Of a stretch of 64,000 nt of DNA, positions 1-12,022 are shown piece by piece. The notes beneath the pieces were generated by a model. It made no database searches. It saw only the letters and a list, made by a program, of their open reading frames with translations, and was not told where the DNA came from. The translations under genes and the position numbers were made by a program. Within the stretch, counting starts at the first letter, position 1. Each line of letters begins with the position of its first letter. The stretch lies in assembly GCA_021613535.1 (NCBI GenBank), contig CP075493.1:14570001-14634000 (forward strand). The letters run 5' to 3'. This stretch comes from Adineta vaga. Taxonomy: Eukaryota; Rotifera.

Positions 1-454
1 AATACGATCGAAAATCTCTTGTGAATAATTTTTATGTGGATCTTTCATTTCGTTTTCAAGTTCATTTGGCTTTTTTATTGTCTGTTTTTTATCATCAAGA
101 TATTGACAATCAAGCCATGATTTATCTATAGCGAATATATCAATATAATTCACATTGTCCTACACGAATGATCTTACCTGTTTGAAATTGACAAGCCGTC
201 GAATTTGTTTCCATTGATGATCCTATTTATTTAAAAAAAAACAAAGTTCTCAAACTGAATATTTGAAATAAATTACCATAAGAATCATCTGATGTTATTT
301 CCACTGGAGAATGAGATTCCGGTTCAGTATGTGATACTAATTTTTCACTATGTTCATTATTAAAAGAAGAATCTACTGATGATGTTTCATATTCGAATCC
401 TTTTTGTATAGATTGAATATCACTAATGGAATTCTCATCAGCAGAATTTGCCAT
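1..454 (-). CDS. Unknown acidic protein, 5' part only
   Basis: Unrecognised gene running off the left edge of the window. The start is an ATG at 454. Exon 1 (about 278-454) encodes a Ser/Glu/Asp-rich N-terminus beginning MANSADENSIS. A 54-bp intron (GTAATT to AATAG) leads to a 45-nt exon at about 178-222. A second intron follows, and the last visible exon runs to position 1 with charged, low-complexity sequence. With a 52-bp second intron the three exons stay in frame. The 45-nt exon in another frame reads DHQWKQIRRLVNFKQ and continues in frame across an 18-bp GT-AG segment, but exon 1 has no matching donor phase for that reading. No domain or signal peptide is seen. Confidence 0.5.
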
Positions 455-1588
455 ATCAAACTTATCTGAAGAAAAGATACAGTTATATTGAGAAACAACG
501 TGGTATTAAATAATATTAATATAATAAATATATGTGATAAGATTTGTTTTATTTGCATAGGTTAGACGACGAGTAATATAAGAATAGACGAGAATTTTTT
601 GATAAAAACAACTTCATTCATATTCATGTCACTACATGTAAATAAAAGTGAAATATTCTTTGATAGAAATTCTTGGTGGTATATGATCATAAAGACTTAG
701 ACAACGAAAACTTTTATACAAGGATTACATAACCTTCACTGTTCTACTTTGATCAAGATAAAATAATTGAAAACAATAATATTTCATTTGAATGAAGAGA
801 AAAAATTCTTACAAATGTGAATAGTCGTTGAAATAAAAATGAGATTAATCGTTAATCTTTTGTGGTTAAATATTGTTTGCTCTAGACGACTGATTATTTG
901 AATAAAACAATGAAATTTCATTTTGAAGAGAGCTAAAAAAGACTACTGTAATAATACATGTTTTACCATTTTATTTTTCTTTCATTTTTTTTCAACAGTA
1001 ATAAAAACACTTCAATAAAAATAATCTTTCATTAGACGTACGAGACGAATCATCGAAAATCTCAAGAGAATATATGAAGAAGAAAAAAAACTATTGACAT
1101 TAAAGAAAGAGAAAGAGAAGTAAAGACATGTCTCTTTTTTTTCAACAGATGAATTTTTCTTTTCAGCCAAAAGAAACGAACAAAAATATAAAGAATGTGT
1201 TTTCGATTACCGTCTGAATAAATACAATTATTTGATTAAAATTCCAATGAGGTTTTTTTTTCTTGATCAAAAATAAACTTTCATAAAAAAAAGAGTTTGT
1301 TTTTTTGCATCATATTCTTTTAATTTAATAATCTTAATCAAAGACGAAACTTTTACTCGATGCTCAAAATTTGCATGAAATTGTTAATCATTGTATTCGA
1401 TTAGAATTGAATTTCTGAAACAATATGTTTTATTAGAAAAGAATTTTGAAGATTAAAAACGTAACTAATAGAACTTTTTTGTTGACTTGAATGTAAAAGA
1501 AAGACTATATCTTATCTTTATCTAAAGAACTTTCGATTGTCTATTTTCTCATTTGTATGAAATCTAGAGATTTTTGTTGTTGCATCAA
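455..1588. other. Intergenic, no gene seen
   Basis: AT-rich spacer between a minus-strand and a plus-strand gene, so it probably carries both promoters. Homopolymer A and T runs are common. No open frame longer than about 60 codons has recognisable content. Confidence 0.6.
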
Positions 1589-4078
1589 ATGTATTTAAAA
1601 TTCGTTGTTTATGTTATATATTTGATATTCATTGAAAATTGTTCAACAATAAAAGATATTGAATATGAACAAGTCATAAGTGATCGTTATCTATATTCAA
1701 TAAATCGAAATCAATCAAATTATTGGAATATATTACCTGATATTCGATCATCATGGCAAGTTTGTTCATTACCACAATATCATCATCAATCGAATGAAGG
1801 TGTTTGGTTATTTATTCAACGAGAGAAACAAGAAAATCTTTATCAGATGTCTTTTTTTTCAATATTTAAGAATGGAACATTAAATATTCTATCGAATATT
1901 GAAATTGAAAATAATCAAACATATTTCGTTACTTCACATGATGAAACGACGAAAGAAAAATATACTGGTGCATTAATAACTTTAAATAAAATTCAATTAA
2001 TTTTGTGTAATCAATTGAATGCAACAAACTGTTCAATTATTCGTACAATTTCATTTTCTTCGTTTTTTATTACAAATACGAAAAAAATCAATACAGGATT
2101 TTTTATTTCTGATTTACAATCATTATATATTGGAACAGATTCTGGTTTACATCGTTTAAATTTAAATACATATGAAATTATTTATAATCTTAATCAAATC
2201 AATCAATCGGTATCTTCAATATCATTATCATCAAAATATCAAACGATATTTATTGGTACAGAAGCAAAATTATGGATGGAAAAATATTCCAATGAAACAT
2301 CGGAATGGCGTTTTGAACATGTTGATGGATTAATTGATGCACCGATTACTTCATTAGTTTATGATCATAGTCAAGATCAACTGTGGATTGGACAAAATAC
2401 TGGAATAACATTACTTTCACCAAAAATTCTATCAACAGGACGTTTAGTTTGGTATTTTACAAGATTATCAGGTTATAAATCAAATCCCGGTTCATACAAT
2501 AGTCATCTACCATTATCAAATATAACAACATTAATGATGAGTTATGCAAATCCATTCGATAATAAAATATGGTTAGGATCAATTTATGGTTTAGTACGTT
2601 ATCATTTCAATACAACTGAATCGAATACATGGAGAGTATTTAATAGTGCAAGATATATGCCAATGTATTCATCAATAGTTAATATATCATCGATTGGTAT
2701 AGTTAATAGAATGAAAAATTGTTCTGATAATTTAGGAAGTTCAGTTGTTGCAATAACAAGTAATGGTCTTAGTGTTCTTCGTTTTGAAATGTGGTCATTG
2801 GAAAAAAAAGCAGAATATTTTCAAACATATCTTGATCAATCAAATCGACATATTCGATATGATTATGTTTCTGATTGTGCAATGACAAGACAAGGAGATC
2901 CAAATAGTTGTGTTAAAGGAGCAAATGATAACGATGGTCTTTGGACTTCAATGTATTTATCCAGTCAAATATTTCGTTATGTTATAACAAACGATTCACA
3001 TGTTCAACAAACAGCATGGAAACATTTTCAAGCATTATATTTTCTTAGTAAAATAACAGGTATATCTGGTTATCCTGCACGTTCCATTGCTCGAAAAGAT
3101 GAATTTCCTCCAACCGATGGTTGGTTTCCATCACCTGTAAATGCCAGTCTTCAATATCGAGGTGATACATCATCCGATGAAATTGTTGGACATGAATTTA
3201 TTTATCCATTAGTTTATGATTATTTATGTCAAAATTCTGATCAATGTTCACAAGCTTCAGAAGTTTTACTTAATATAACCAATCATATTTTAACACATGA
3301 TTGGTATTTAATTGGTGAAAATCATACGCATACAACATGGGGAATCTGGAATCCCAAGGAAATTAATAACGATCCTTATTATCAAGAAACTCGTGGTCTT
3401 AATAGTTTACAAATACTCGCATTTTTATTTCAAGCATACAGTTTTACCAGTGATGATCGATATTTAGATGGAATCGATGAATTAATTCAACTTTATCAAT
3501 ATGATGTAAATCTAATCAATCAAAAAATGATTGCAGTGTGTGATATTGATTTTTCTGATGATGAATTAGAATATTTATCTTATTTTACTATTATTTATGC
3601 ATTTCATCGAATCAAAACATCTAAAATACAAAATGAACGTGTCAATAAGTTAATTCAATATTTCAAAGAATATATCTTCATCGGAATTGAACTTTCACAT
3701 AAATATAAACAAATGGATAAATCACCATTTTATAATTGGATTTATTGTTATGTTTTAAATCAGTTGAATTCAACTATGTCAAATTGTGACGCATTAATTT
3801 ATGATGGTTTATGGTATTTACAACGTTTTCCATTAGAATTAGTTAATTGGAAACAATACAATACTATTAGATTAGATCTAGAACTCAATCAATTGGCTTC
3901 TTGTTTATCAGATGAATTGTATTCAAGAAAAGTTCTACCACCAGATGAAAGAAATATACATAAATGGAATGGATCACCGTTTGGTTTAAATCAAGGTGAT
4001 GCTTCCTATGAAGAAGATCCGTCGATTTTTTTAATCAGTTACTGGGGCATGAGATTTTTTCGTTTCATTGAAAATTAA
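1589..4078 (+). CDS. Intronless secreted propeller plus alpha/alpha-toroid-like protein
   Basis: Single uninterrupted frame of about 829 residues, unlike the intron-rich neighbours. The first ATG is at 1589; codons just upstream are TTG, not a eukaryotic start. Residues 1-22 (MYLKFVVYVIYLIFIENC) look like a signal peptide, and many N-x-S/T sites agree with secretion. The N-terminal half (about 30-420) contains repeats of the type SLYIGTDSGLHRL, DQLWIGQNTGITLL and NKIWLGSIYGLVRY, typical of beta-propeller blades as in two-component-regulator propellers. The C-terminal half (about 450-825) is rich in paired aromatic helices (GLWTSMYLSSQIFRYV, ETRGLNSLQILAFLFQAY), suggesting an alpha/alpha toroid as in some glycan-active enzymes. 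Catalytic residues are not assigned. Intron absence could reflect horizontal acquisition or retroposition. Confidence 0.8.
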   Translation: MYLKFVVYVIYLIFIENCSTIKDIEYEQVISDRYLYSINRNQSNYWNILPDIRSSWQVCSLPQYHHQSNEGVWLFIQREKQENLYQMSFFSIFKNGTLNILSNIEIENNQTYFVTSHDETTKEKYTGALITLNKIQLILCNQLNATNCSIIRTISFSSFFITNTKKINTGFFISDLQSLYIGTDSGLHRLNLNTYEIIYNLNQINQSVSSISLSSKYQTIFIGTEAKLWMEKYSNETSEWRFEHVDGLIDAPITSLVYDHSQDQLWIGQNTGITLLSPKILSTGRLVWYFTRLSGYKSNPGSYNSHLPLSNITTLMMSYANPFDNKIWLGSIYGLVRYHFNTTESNTWRVFNSARYMPMYSSIVNISSIGIVNRMKNCSDNLGSSVVAITSNGLSVLRFEMWSLEKKAEYFQTYLDQSNRHIRYDYVSDCAMTRQGDPNSCVKGANDNDGLWTSMYLSSQIFRYVITNDSHVQQTAWKHFQALYFLSKITGISGYPARSIARKDEFPPTDGWFPSPVNASLQYRGDTSSDEIVGHEFIYPLVYDYLCQNSDQCSQASEVLLNITNHILTHDWYLIGENHTHTTWGIWNPKEINNDPYYQETRGLNSLQILAFLFQAYSFTSDDRYLDGIDELIQLYQYDVNLINQKMIAVCDIDFSDDELEYLSYFTIIYAFHRIKTSKIQNERVNKLIQYFKEYIFIGIELSHKYKQMDKSPFYNWIYCYVLNQLNSTMSNCDALIYDGLWYLQRFPLELVNWKQYNTIRLDLELNQLASCLSDELYSRKVLPPDERNIHKWNGSPFGLNQGDASYEEDPSIFLISYWGMRFFRFIEN

Positions 4079-5945
4079 ATAGATTTTTCTTTCTAAAATA
4101 AACTTCAAATGATTGAAATATTCTAATATAGGATTATAACAGAATACCACTGTATAATAAAAATAAGAGAAACAAATGATTTTTAATCTGTAGTCGATAT
4201 TATGTAGAAAGTTTAATTAAGCATCGATTGATAATCGTGCCGCATCTATTAGTGAATTAATTTATTATGTTCTTGAGAATGCTTGTTTCATGAAGATTCT
4301 AAATGGTCGCTGTAATCTTAGTCATGCAATGATACTTATCACTGTTTATATTCTTATCACGATTGATTATCATTTTCAATGCACTATGACTATCAATATA
4401 CTTCCACCCATCTTCTCTCGTCGATGATAGATTGTATAATGCCTTAAGAAAAGGTTTTTAATATTGAAATCATGTTCTATAAGATCATCTCGACATTCGG
4501 AATAATATATAAGCTTTTATGAGGATGTTTATCATTGCATTGTATAGAGAGATGAAATGCACCTAATTCCTTAGAGTTAAGAGTATCGACTAGATTTTAC
4601 GAATTTTGTCGAGTTATTCATATCTTTTGATCAAGATAATGTAATGATGATTTAATCGCTTAGATGGCTTCTTCAAGTGATAGAAGTTCGTCTTTTTTCA
4701 TAATCTTCAAAAGAAAGAAGTATTCGAGCGCGTCAAAAGCAGACTAATGTCATTAATCTCGTTCATTTTGTTCCTGTGCGTGATACAACACTATTTCTTT
4801 AATCATAAAATTCTACTCAAGACATAAAATATAAGAAGAAGAAGAAAAAAGAAACGATTATGGCTGGATAAATGATATCAGAATGCGTGGAATCTTCTTA
4901 AAATGTGCATCCAGAAGAAATCTTACCATATTTTTTCATGAGAAAAAATTGCAAAGATACACTTGATATATATTCGGATTAATCATATACAATTGTAATC
5001 GACTTATTATAAATACGTACAAAATCATGCTTCTATAGAAAATTTGACTATGAGTTTTATTAATAGAAGTTCTCGTGCAAATGATTATATCTGTTGTATG
5101 ACTTTGTGAATAGATCTTATATTTTGTATTGAAAAAAGAATTCTAATTATATACTTATGTTCTTTTTCTGTTAGATTAATATAATCAGGAGAAAAATAAA
5201 GAAAGAAACCCTAATACAATATAATTTTTTGAAGTGAGTCGAATTATACGAAAATTATTCATTCATCTAAAAATATCTTGGATAGATAATCCAGTAACAA
5301 TTCTCTTTCCATGACTAGCACGACTTTATAGCCATTTGTATTGAATGTACCTGTTAATCTTTACGCACTCTTTGGAATCAATATCGTAAAAAGAGTTCAC
5401 AATACAATAGTATAGAAAATAATGTTGATAAATTAATTGCCAATGGTCTTATTTCTCTAGTTCTAGTTGATGTTAGGGAAGTATTGAATAGAAGTGAGTA
5501 TGGAAGGATATGTGTTTTTCAATGTAGAACGGAAATTGGTGTCAGAAAATATTAATATTCTATTGATAATATTAAGTAGAAAGTTCATTGAATCAAAATT
5601 CATCTGACAAAATCAATGATTGTCAGTTTTTAGTCAGATTTCTATTTAAATATAAAATTTGTTCATAAATATATTTATCTAATAGAAAATGATCTTTTGA
5701 AGAAAAAAAAAGTAATGATTAATGAATATTGAATAGAATCTTTATTGATAAAAAAAAAAAACGGAATTCCGTTTTGTTCTTCGTTCTTTTCTATTCTATT
5801 TAAAAGAGAGAAAAATGAACAAGAATTCTGTTCTTTGTTTTCTAAAGAGAGAAGAAAGAAAACAAGGAGAAAATATATGAATAGACATACCATCATTATT
5901 AATTTATTCTGCTATTCATATCGTTCTTTTTTATCTTAAACATTG
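4079..5945. other. Intergenic, possible unrecognisable relics
   Basis: About 1.9 kb without an intact gene. Both strands at 4200-5600 are peppered with stops. Short peptide-like stretches on the minus strand around 4350-4600 could be a very old gene relic but match nothing I recognise. An 18-bp perfect palindrome lies at 5758-5775. Confidence 0.5.
5758..5775. repeat. 18-bp perfect palindrome AAAACGGAATTCCGTTTT
   Basis: Perfect self-complementary sequence centred on GAATTC, inside an A-run/T-run context. Longer partial pairing continues outward (GAATAGAA near 5730 with TTCTATTC near 5790). It lies about 170 bp upstream of the secreted cysteine-rich gene, so a regulatory or structural role is possible, but chance is not excluded. 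Confidence 0.6.
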
Positions 5946-6899
5946 ATGATGATGAGTTCTCCAATCAATACCAATACTTTTATCCTCATTACGTTAATAA
6001 TCAATCTTATCTTTATCAATGGTATGTTTATACTTAAAAGAAAATTCTATGAGAAGAATAATTTATAATGTATTACTATTAATTCATCAGTGAAAATTTT
6101 ACAGTTAATTCAAAATTTTTCGAATTGAATTTTTTAATTAAAATATGTTTGTTTGTTTTTTCAAAGGTCAACATGTCTCCAATACAAAATGTGATGAAAA
6201 TTTGGTAAACATGCATATGCTTGAATGTTATAAGAAACATATAGATAATAAAATCGATACCAGTTCAGTTGAAAATGCTTATTTTATGGAAGGATCGAAT
6301 CTTTGCCAGTTTGTTATTTATTTTTGAAAAAAAAACTTTTAGTTCTATTTTTTTCTAATGAACTGTATAGAGCCTATAATCAAAGTTCACCATATCGTAA
6401 ATGTTTATTTTCCATCTTTGGTCGAAATGAAATTTGTTCATATGAACGATATCAATATTCATATCAATATTTTAAAATTTATTGGAAATTAATCCTTACT
6501 TCATGTCTTATAGAAAACAGTAAGTTTGCTATTGTTTTTTCACTAACAAAAGAAAAAAAGAAGTTTCTTCTTTTAATTTGATGATATTTAGATGAACAAT
6601 GTTCACCTTCACATTTAAGTGAAAAAATCATCAATAAATGTCATTATTCATTTGATGAAAGATTTCCAACTAAATGCAAGTAAGATTTCTTCTTTTTTTG
6701 AGAAAAAAAAAGTTTGTAAAGAAAAATTATTCTTTGAAGAGATTTTCTACGTTCTATGAAATGTTTGGAAAGACATGAACATGATTTAATTCCATCAACA
6801 TTTGGAACAAAATGTTCAAGAAATCAAGGCTTTTATTATTTCTTTGGAGATCTTGCTGCTCGTCTTCAATTATCAATTAATATTTGCGAAAAAAACTAA
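5946..6899 (+). CDS. Small secreted cysteine-rich protein, five exons
   Basis: Hand-joined model with exons 5946-6021, 6167-6308, 6371-6519, 6592-6679 and 6740-6899; the sum is 615 nt, giving 204 residues, in frame throughout. Three consecutive in-frame ATGs begin the gene. A hydrophobic leader (TFILITLIINLIFING) is a clear signal peptide and ends right at intron 1. The mature part has twelve cysteines, three in each of exons 2 to 5, for example KCDENL, ECYKKH, KCLF, ICSY, QCSP, KCHY, KCLE, KCSR and ICEK. An even cysteine number and regular spacing fit a disulfide-bonded extracellular domain, broadly like helical cysteine-rich secreted families of worms. Function unknown. Confidence 0.75.
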
Positions 6900-7370
6900 T
6901 TTGATTTGTTTAATATCAAAATAAAAAAAACCGAACGTACTCAATACATAATTGTATAATATATATTTTGCGAGACTCTTCTATATTATCATATTTTCTC
7001 TCTGTTCAAAAAGATCAACTGAATATTTTTCCATGCAACTTTTAAACATCAACAAGAATATTATAAACAATATCGATGATGTTGATGTATTCGTAAATAA
7101 AATATAAAGAAAAATGAATGCTTTTATCTCATACAATATCAATTAACTATCTTTTCGAAACAAAACGAATTGTGAGAAGCTAGAAGATAATATGAATGAT
7201 AAATAACACAGTAGAAGTACGATATTTTATTGATTTCATACATGCTCACGAAAAATACAGTATTTATAGATATTGACATTAGATACCTACCATTCAAAAC
7301 GAAAGTCATTTAGTATTTAGGGTGGGTGTGGGTATTCCCTTAACCCTCACCACAATGTCTCAATCGAATA
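6900..7370. other. Intergenic with a short G-rich/C-rich pair
   Basis: No gene. At 7320-7355 a stretch GGGTGGGTGTGGG is followed at once by CCCTTAACCCTCACC, an imperfect inverted pair. The first half contains one TGTGGG, which I recall as the bdelloid telomere hexamer; a single copy is not telomeric. Confidence 0.5.
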
Positions 7371-7995
7371 GTGAATCTAGAAGAACTCTTATTGACTATT
7401 ATCGTTGTACGTTTTACATTTATTGATGGCAACTCATTAGAGAATGATATTGTTAATCATATGCTACATTTAATGAAATTCGTATTCAGTATTCATATTC
7501 GTTCAGTTGTGAATCATTTTACAGAATTACCATCAAGTAAAGATATACAGGGTACATTCGCAAGTCTTTTTAACTATCAAATTATTTCTTACATGGATTA
7601 TTTCGAACGCGAACGATTTAGTCAATGTCATATGTATTCACAAAACCGTTTATACAATGAACTATGTCCTTTTAAGCACGAATTCTTCTTTCGAATTTCT
7701 CAATCATTTCTATTTCTAAAAATATTAGTTGCGTGGAATGACTTTTCACAAAATCATAACGAATCTCGTCAACCAAATGATAATAGTCGAAAAATACTAG
7801 TCATGGAATACTCTAATCTAAAGCAATTTTATTTATCGGGTGCTCGTGATACATGATGTCAAACAACTTCTTAATGATACCAAAACGTGTTTCTCAAATT
7901 ATGTTGATCTTTGTGTAAAGTATTATTCTCTTCGAAAAGTAACACAAAATAATTGTTCGAGAATAAAAGATTTATTGGATATTTTCCACATTTAG
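7371..7995 (+). pseudogene. F-box/LRR family gene, 3' relic
   Basis: The segment encodes the C-terminal LRR-like end of a gene family repeated in this window: CPFKHEFFFRISQSFLFLKIL, then NSRKILVMEYSNLKQFYL. A frameshift at about 7856 is needed to continue into VKQLLNDTKTCFSNYVDL and NNCSRIKDLLDIFHI, ending at a TAG at 7993-7995. There is no upstream F-box or natural ATG start; the frame is open from 7371 only because stops are absent. The family end normally reads like FEHEFFxxISQxFPFLK followed by a VTxNF(T)xxxxRxNC segment, which the 15222, 20726 and 61830 loci also show. Truncated and frameshifted, so treated as a pseudogene. Confidence 0.75.
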
Positions 7996-8536
7996 GAAAA
8001 CTTGAATAAAATTATTGAGACACTCTTTAATTTATCTTTAATAGAGAATATAGTCTTTGACCACTGTTCAGAATCTTAAAGATAATAATAAATATTTTGT
8101 CGCGAGTATATCATTTGATTGACCAATGTATTTTCGTTTTGTGTAATTAAGCGAAAAAATTTATCAAACTAAAATATTCTACAACGTCTCCTTGTTCGTT
8201 AGATCATGTGCATTTCTCAATCACTATAGATGTCACTGGCTTATGGTTGAATAGTATTCAATAAGGGAATAAATTATTTAACATAAAAAATAATATTTAT
8301 CAACAAAAAAAAAGAAATTTTAATAGTTTTTCTTTGAATCAAAAAAAAAATCTTTTCATAATTGTTACTTCAATCTCCAATGAAAAAATCATATACGAAA
8401 CATCAGCTGTTCTATTCTTTCTATTTTTCCATTGACATAAAAAAATTCTTCCACTAATACTTATATCATTCTCACTTATATGAGAAAAAAATCGATCAAA
8501 CTAAGTTTTAGATGTTAAATCAAATCTGAAAAAAAA
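7996..8536. other. Intergenic
   Basis: AT-rich spacer, no gene seen. It should contain the promoter of the APH-fold gene that starts at 8537. Confidence 0.6.
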
Positions 8537-9633
8537 ATGGAAAATGTTGAAGAAATCGAAAGCCTTCTTTCACTACATTGGCCACATATATTTTCATCCA
8601 TCGATCCATCAACATCCATTACTCTCACGAAATTATCTCGACATAATTGGTTAATCAAATGTTCAGAACAACTATCATATGTACTCAAATCATCACAAAC
8701 AAATAATTTAGACCTTGAACTCAAATATCTTGTCGATCTAAATCAATATTTCAATCAAGAATATCGTGTTCCTCTACCTATCTTAACAATTAAAAATGAA
8801 AGACATGTTAATGGAAAATATTGGCTATATGAATATATTCATGGCAAAGTTTATAATGATTGTGATTCATGTGAACATTTATTTGATGAAAAACAACTAA
8901 TTCTCTTAGCGAAACTTATTTCCAAATATCATCAATTTCTCATTACAAATTCCTCGTCTTTATCAACAAATAAAAAATCCACAACTCGTGAACATCTTCT
9001 CAAAGAATTCAAACAATCCATTGTAAGTTAAATGAGAGAAGTGAAGTAAATTATCTTTATTTCTTAATATAGGATGTAATCAATGAAGCGCGAAAAGAAA
9101 GAATTGATTTAGTCAATGAATATTATTTGGGATGTTATCCATTGCTAAAACGATTATTAGAAGAATCATTATCAAAACAAGAAAAAAGTCATTCAAATCG
9201 AAATTATCTTATTCATCGAAATCTTCGTCCATCAAAAATCGTTTGGTCAACAACAAATGAAAGTGCACAGATTATTGGCATATTAGATTTTGAAAATCTC
9301 AATTATGATACCTTGTGGCGAGATCTTGCTGTTTGTTTATCAACATTTTGTACATCATCATCACCATCGATCATCACAGATGTTGATCGAATGAGAATAT
9401 TTATTGGTGAATATATGAAACAAATCTCAGGTGGTGTTGCCAAAGTTTCATCGCAAACCGAACAAGAAGTATTTCATTTAATTGTTGACGAGATAATTTT
9501 ATGTGCTTGTGAAGATTTTACATTTATTTATTGGCAATATCAACATCAAAATGAATTATTTCAAGGAATCAAAGCATTAGAATTTTATTATAAACGAGCT
9601 TTATGGCATGCTGATCATGCACTTAAAAAATGA
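8537..9633 (+). CDS. APH/choline-kinase-fold protein with altered catalytic loop
   Basis: Two exons, 8537-9022 and 9073-9633, joined across a 50-bp phase-0 intron to give 348 residues. The N-terminal part (about 20-140) resembles the N-lobe and hinge of aminoglycoside-phosphotransferase-like kinases (IKCSEQLSYVLK, GKYWLYEYIHGKVY). The C-lobe carries LIHRNLRPSKIVW where active members have H-x-D-x-x-x-x-N (for example HGDLHPGN). The general-base Asp is Asn here and the following Asn is Lys. The second motif, GILDFENLNYDTLWRDLAVC, keeps the metal-binding Asp. Family similarity to homoserine or hydroxylysine kinases is suggested by the DFENxxYDTLWRDLA pattern. The protein is probably inactive or mechanistically changed; substrate unknown. 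Confidence 0.8.
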
Positions 9634-12022
9634 AACCTTATTTTTCTTTTGTTATGTAGGTTATTTGATTTTTGTGTAATAAAGTAAATCTATAACTTAA
9701 TTGAAGAAATTCAATTGTTCTATTATTTATATAACGAAATATAATGATCATTGGATAAGAGTCGTTTCAATGTAACATAATTTATCAATGGATTTAAAAT
9801 ATGTATCTTGTTATTTCATTTCTCATTGAATTATAGATTAACATTCAATTTTAAATGTATTTTCATGTATACTGTATACATTGCTAAATCTTTTTTTAGT
9901 TCTGATCGATATTCATATCGAATTGTGACAAACCATTTGCATATATGTTAAAGTATTTTTTATCAACAAAAATCAAAACACGTATATATTCATTTCGTTT
10001 TAATATTGATTCACTTTCAATAATAGCTGATAGATAAAATTTTCTAATAGAGAATTAATCAATGTTATTTCTACTATTCATTCATTGTTTTGTGCGAATT
10101 TGTTATTTAAATATCTAAGATTAATGTATAATCTGAACATGAATCGATGTATCGTACATTCTCGATAAACCTTCGAATATCTACAAATATCGATACTTAA
10201 TGATTACCACCAATTTTAGTTTTGTTGTGCACGCTATGCATGTCTACATGTACATGTAGAATCGTGGACAGAAGCATTTGCGCTTATTTGACATTTGCTG
10301 ATCAGCAGAAAAAGAAAATGAATGAACATCGATGTGTTGTGTCTAATGGTGTAACGCATGACATGTTATATTTTGACTTTTCTTTATGACAGCTTCTTAT
10401 TACTTTTGCTTGAGTATTTCACTTGCATTTATATAAAGACAATATAGACTGTCATCAAGTTAAAAATTCTGATAAAAGTCGTCACATCAAAAGACAAGAA
10501 TTAGTTCATCTGTTGGGCTGATTACATATGTGAGTGTATGTTCTAGAATGATATTATCTTCTTTAAAATTCAAGCAATATTCATAAGAATGAGTAAGGAT
10601 TTGTTCTCTTTCGTTTTTTTCCTTTCTGTTTGAGATTGTAGGTTTGCCTATCAGATTGATGTTACTTACCCATACCCTCAAGAAAATCATGCGAAATAAT
10701 AGTCACATACAGATTCCATCTACAAAGAAAGCATGATGCGCGTATGATTAACTGAACAAAGGACAAAATAAATCATTTCCAGATAAGAAAATCAAAATAT
10801 ACTTATACACATGACTATGAGCATCGATTTATGTAAATAGTTTATTCACTGCATGGAAATTAATACTCTACTTTCATTTACGAACTGCATAGCAATTTAT
10901 TGTCTTCTTCAGCAACAAACAATTGATTTTTCATTTGAGTTTTAACAATTACATTCACTCTTATCATTTACGACTATATTTTAAAGAAGCAACACTGAAA
11001 ATGTCTGTCGTTGCTTTATTTTCTGTGGTTTACCGCAAGTGAAGCAGCGAGTAAATTGATGCAAAAATGTCCGATAATTTTCTCGTCAATGTTCCATAGA
11101 AACCATATTTTTCTAAGTATTTTTTCAAGGTCAATTTAAATTAACGCACAGAAATGTTTTTTTTTATTCATTATATTTAGTCGCTTCGATTTATATAAAA
11201 ATCATAAGCACTGAGTGAACGTTATTATCTCTCATCCTTCAGAACTGTGCACTCCTTTCTTTTTCGTACGTCCGAAATCGAAATATTACTCTTTCTGTCG
11301 CCAACAATAGAAAAAAAAGACAAAAAGAGAATGGCGATTTTTTTCCATTATATCAGACGGTCATCGATTCGATATGCCGTCTATATATCCATGGACTAAG
11401 ATTTTTTCAGTCAAATTCGTTTAGTTCATAAGAGAGAAATACGAATTTTTGCTTTTTTTGTGTATATAACTTTTCAAACTAAAAAATAAGGGATAATCCG
11501 ATCATGCGCTTTTGTTTTCTATATTGACACTTTAGAAATCAATTAATCTTCTATTACTTGCACAATTTTATATTTCAAATCGTTTCCTCTTGGTTACATG
11601 CCACTTAATAGAGACTAAAATAGAGTGCTTCACAACAAATAATACATTCATTAGAAGTTTTTCTTTAGAAAATATCTTTTGTACACAAGTTTATTTTCGT
11701 TGTGGGCTGAAGTATTTGTTTTAACCCTGCTTTTACCAACCGATCTTTAGCAGAGTTTTCTAGACAACTTTAAAATTACTACTGACATACGGAATTTTAA
11801 TAGTGCAAGACTTACTATATCGCAATACTGTTCAACTTTTTATTCTTCATTCAATAGGTTTTCATTAATTTTGTATGTTGAGTTATTTCGATTTGAAATT
11901 AGTTTCAAACTTGAAGACTCCTATAAAATTTAATATAGTATTGCATTTGATCAACAACGAAAAAATATTCGCCTAAACTAATATAAAAAAAAACTCATAA
12001 TCTATCTTTATTTTTAGACCAA
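9634..12022. other. Large gene-poor spacer
   Basis: About 2.4 kb. No frame on either strand gives recognisable protein. It contains an 18-bp perfect palindrome at 10243-10260 and AT-rich stretches with possible TATA-like motifs (TTTATATAAA near 10431 and 11190). It could hide a noncoding RNA or an unrecognised small gene. Confidence 0.5.
10243..10260. repeat. 18-bp perfect palindrome TCTACATGTACATGTAGA
   Basis: Exact self-complementary sequence with an internal ACATGT tandem. Could be a dimeric factor site or chance in AT-rich DNA. Confidence 0.6.

Noticed and set aside
4200-4650. Peptide-like stretches on the minus strand
   Set aside because: Many stops in every frame and no match to any family recognised elsewhere in the window; too weak even for a pseudogene call.
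7320-7355. GGTGGGTGTGGG motif as telomeric repeat
   Set aside because: Only one hexamer-like unit is present. Short ACCCACAC pieces at 20570, 22546 and 52790 are also single, so none is a telomere or an end-attached element.
10487-10690. 67-codon minus-strand frame
   Set aside because: No splice context, signal peptide or family pattern; probably chance.
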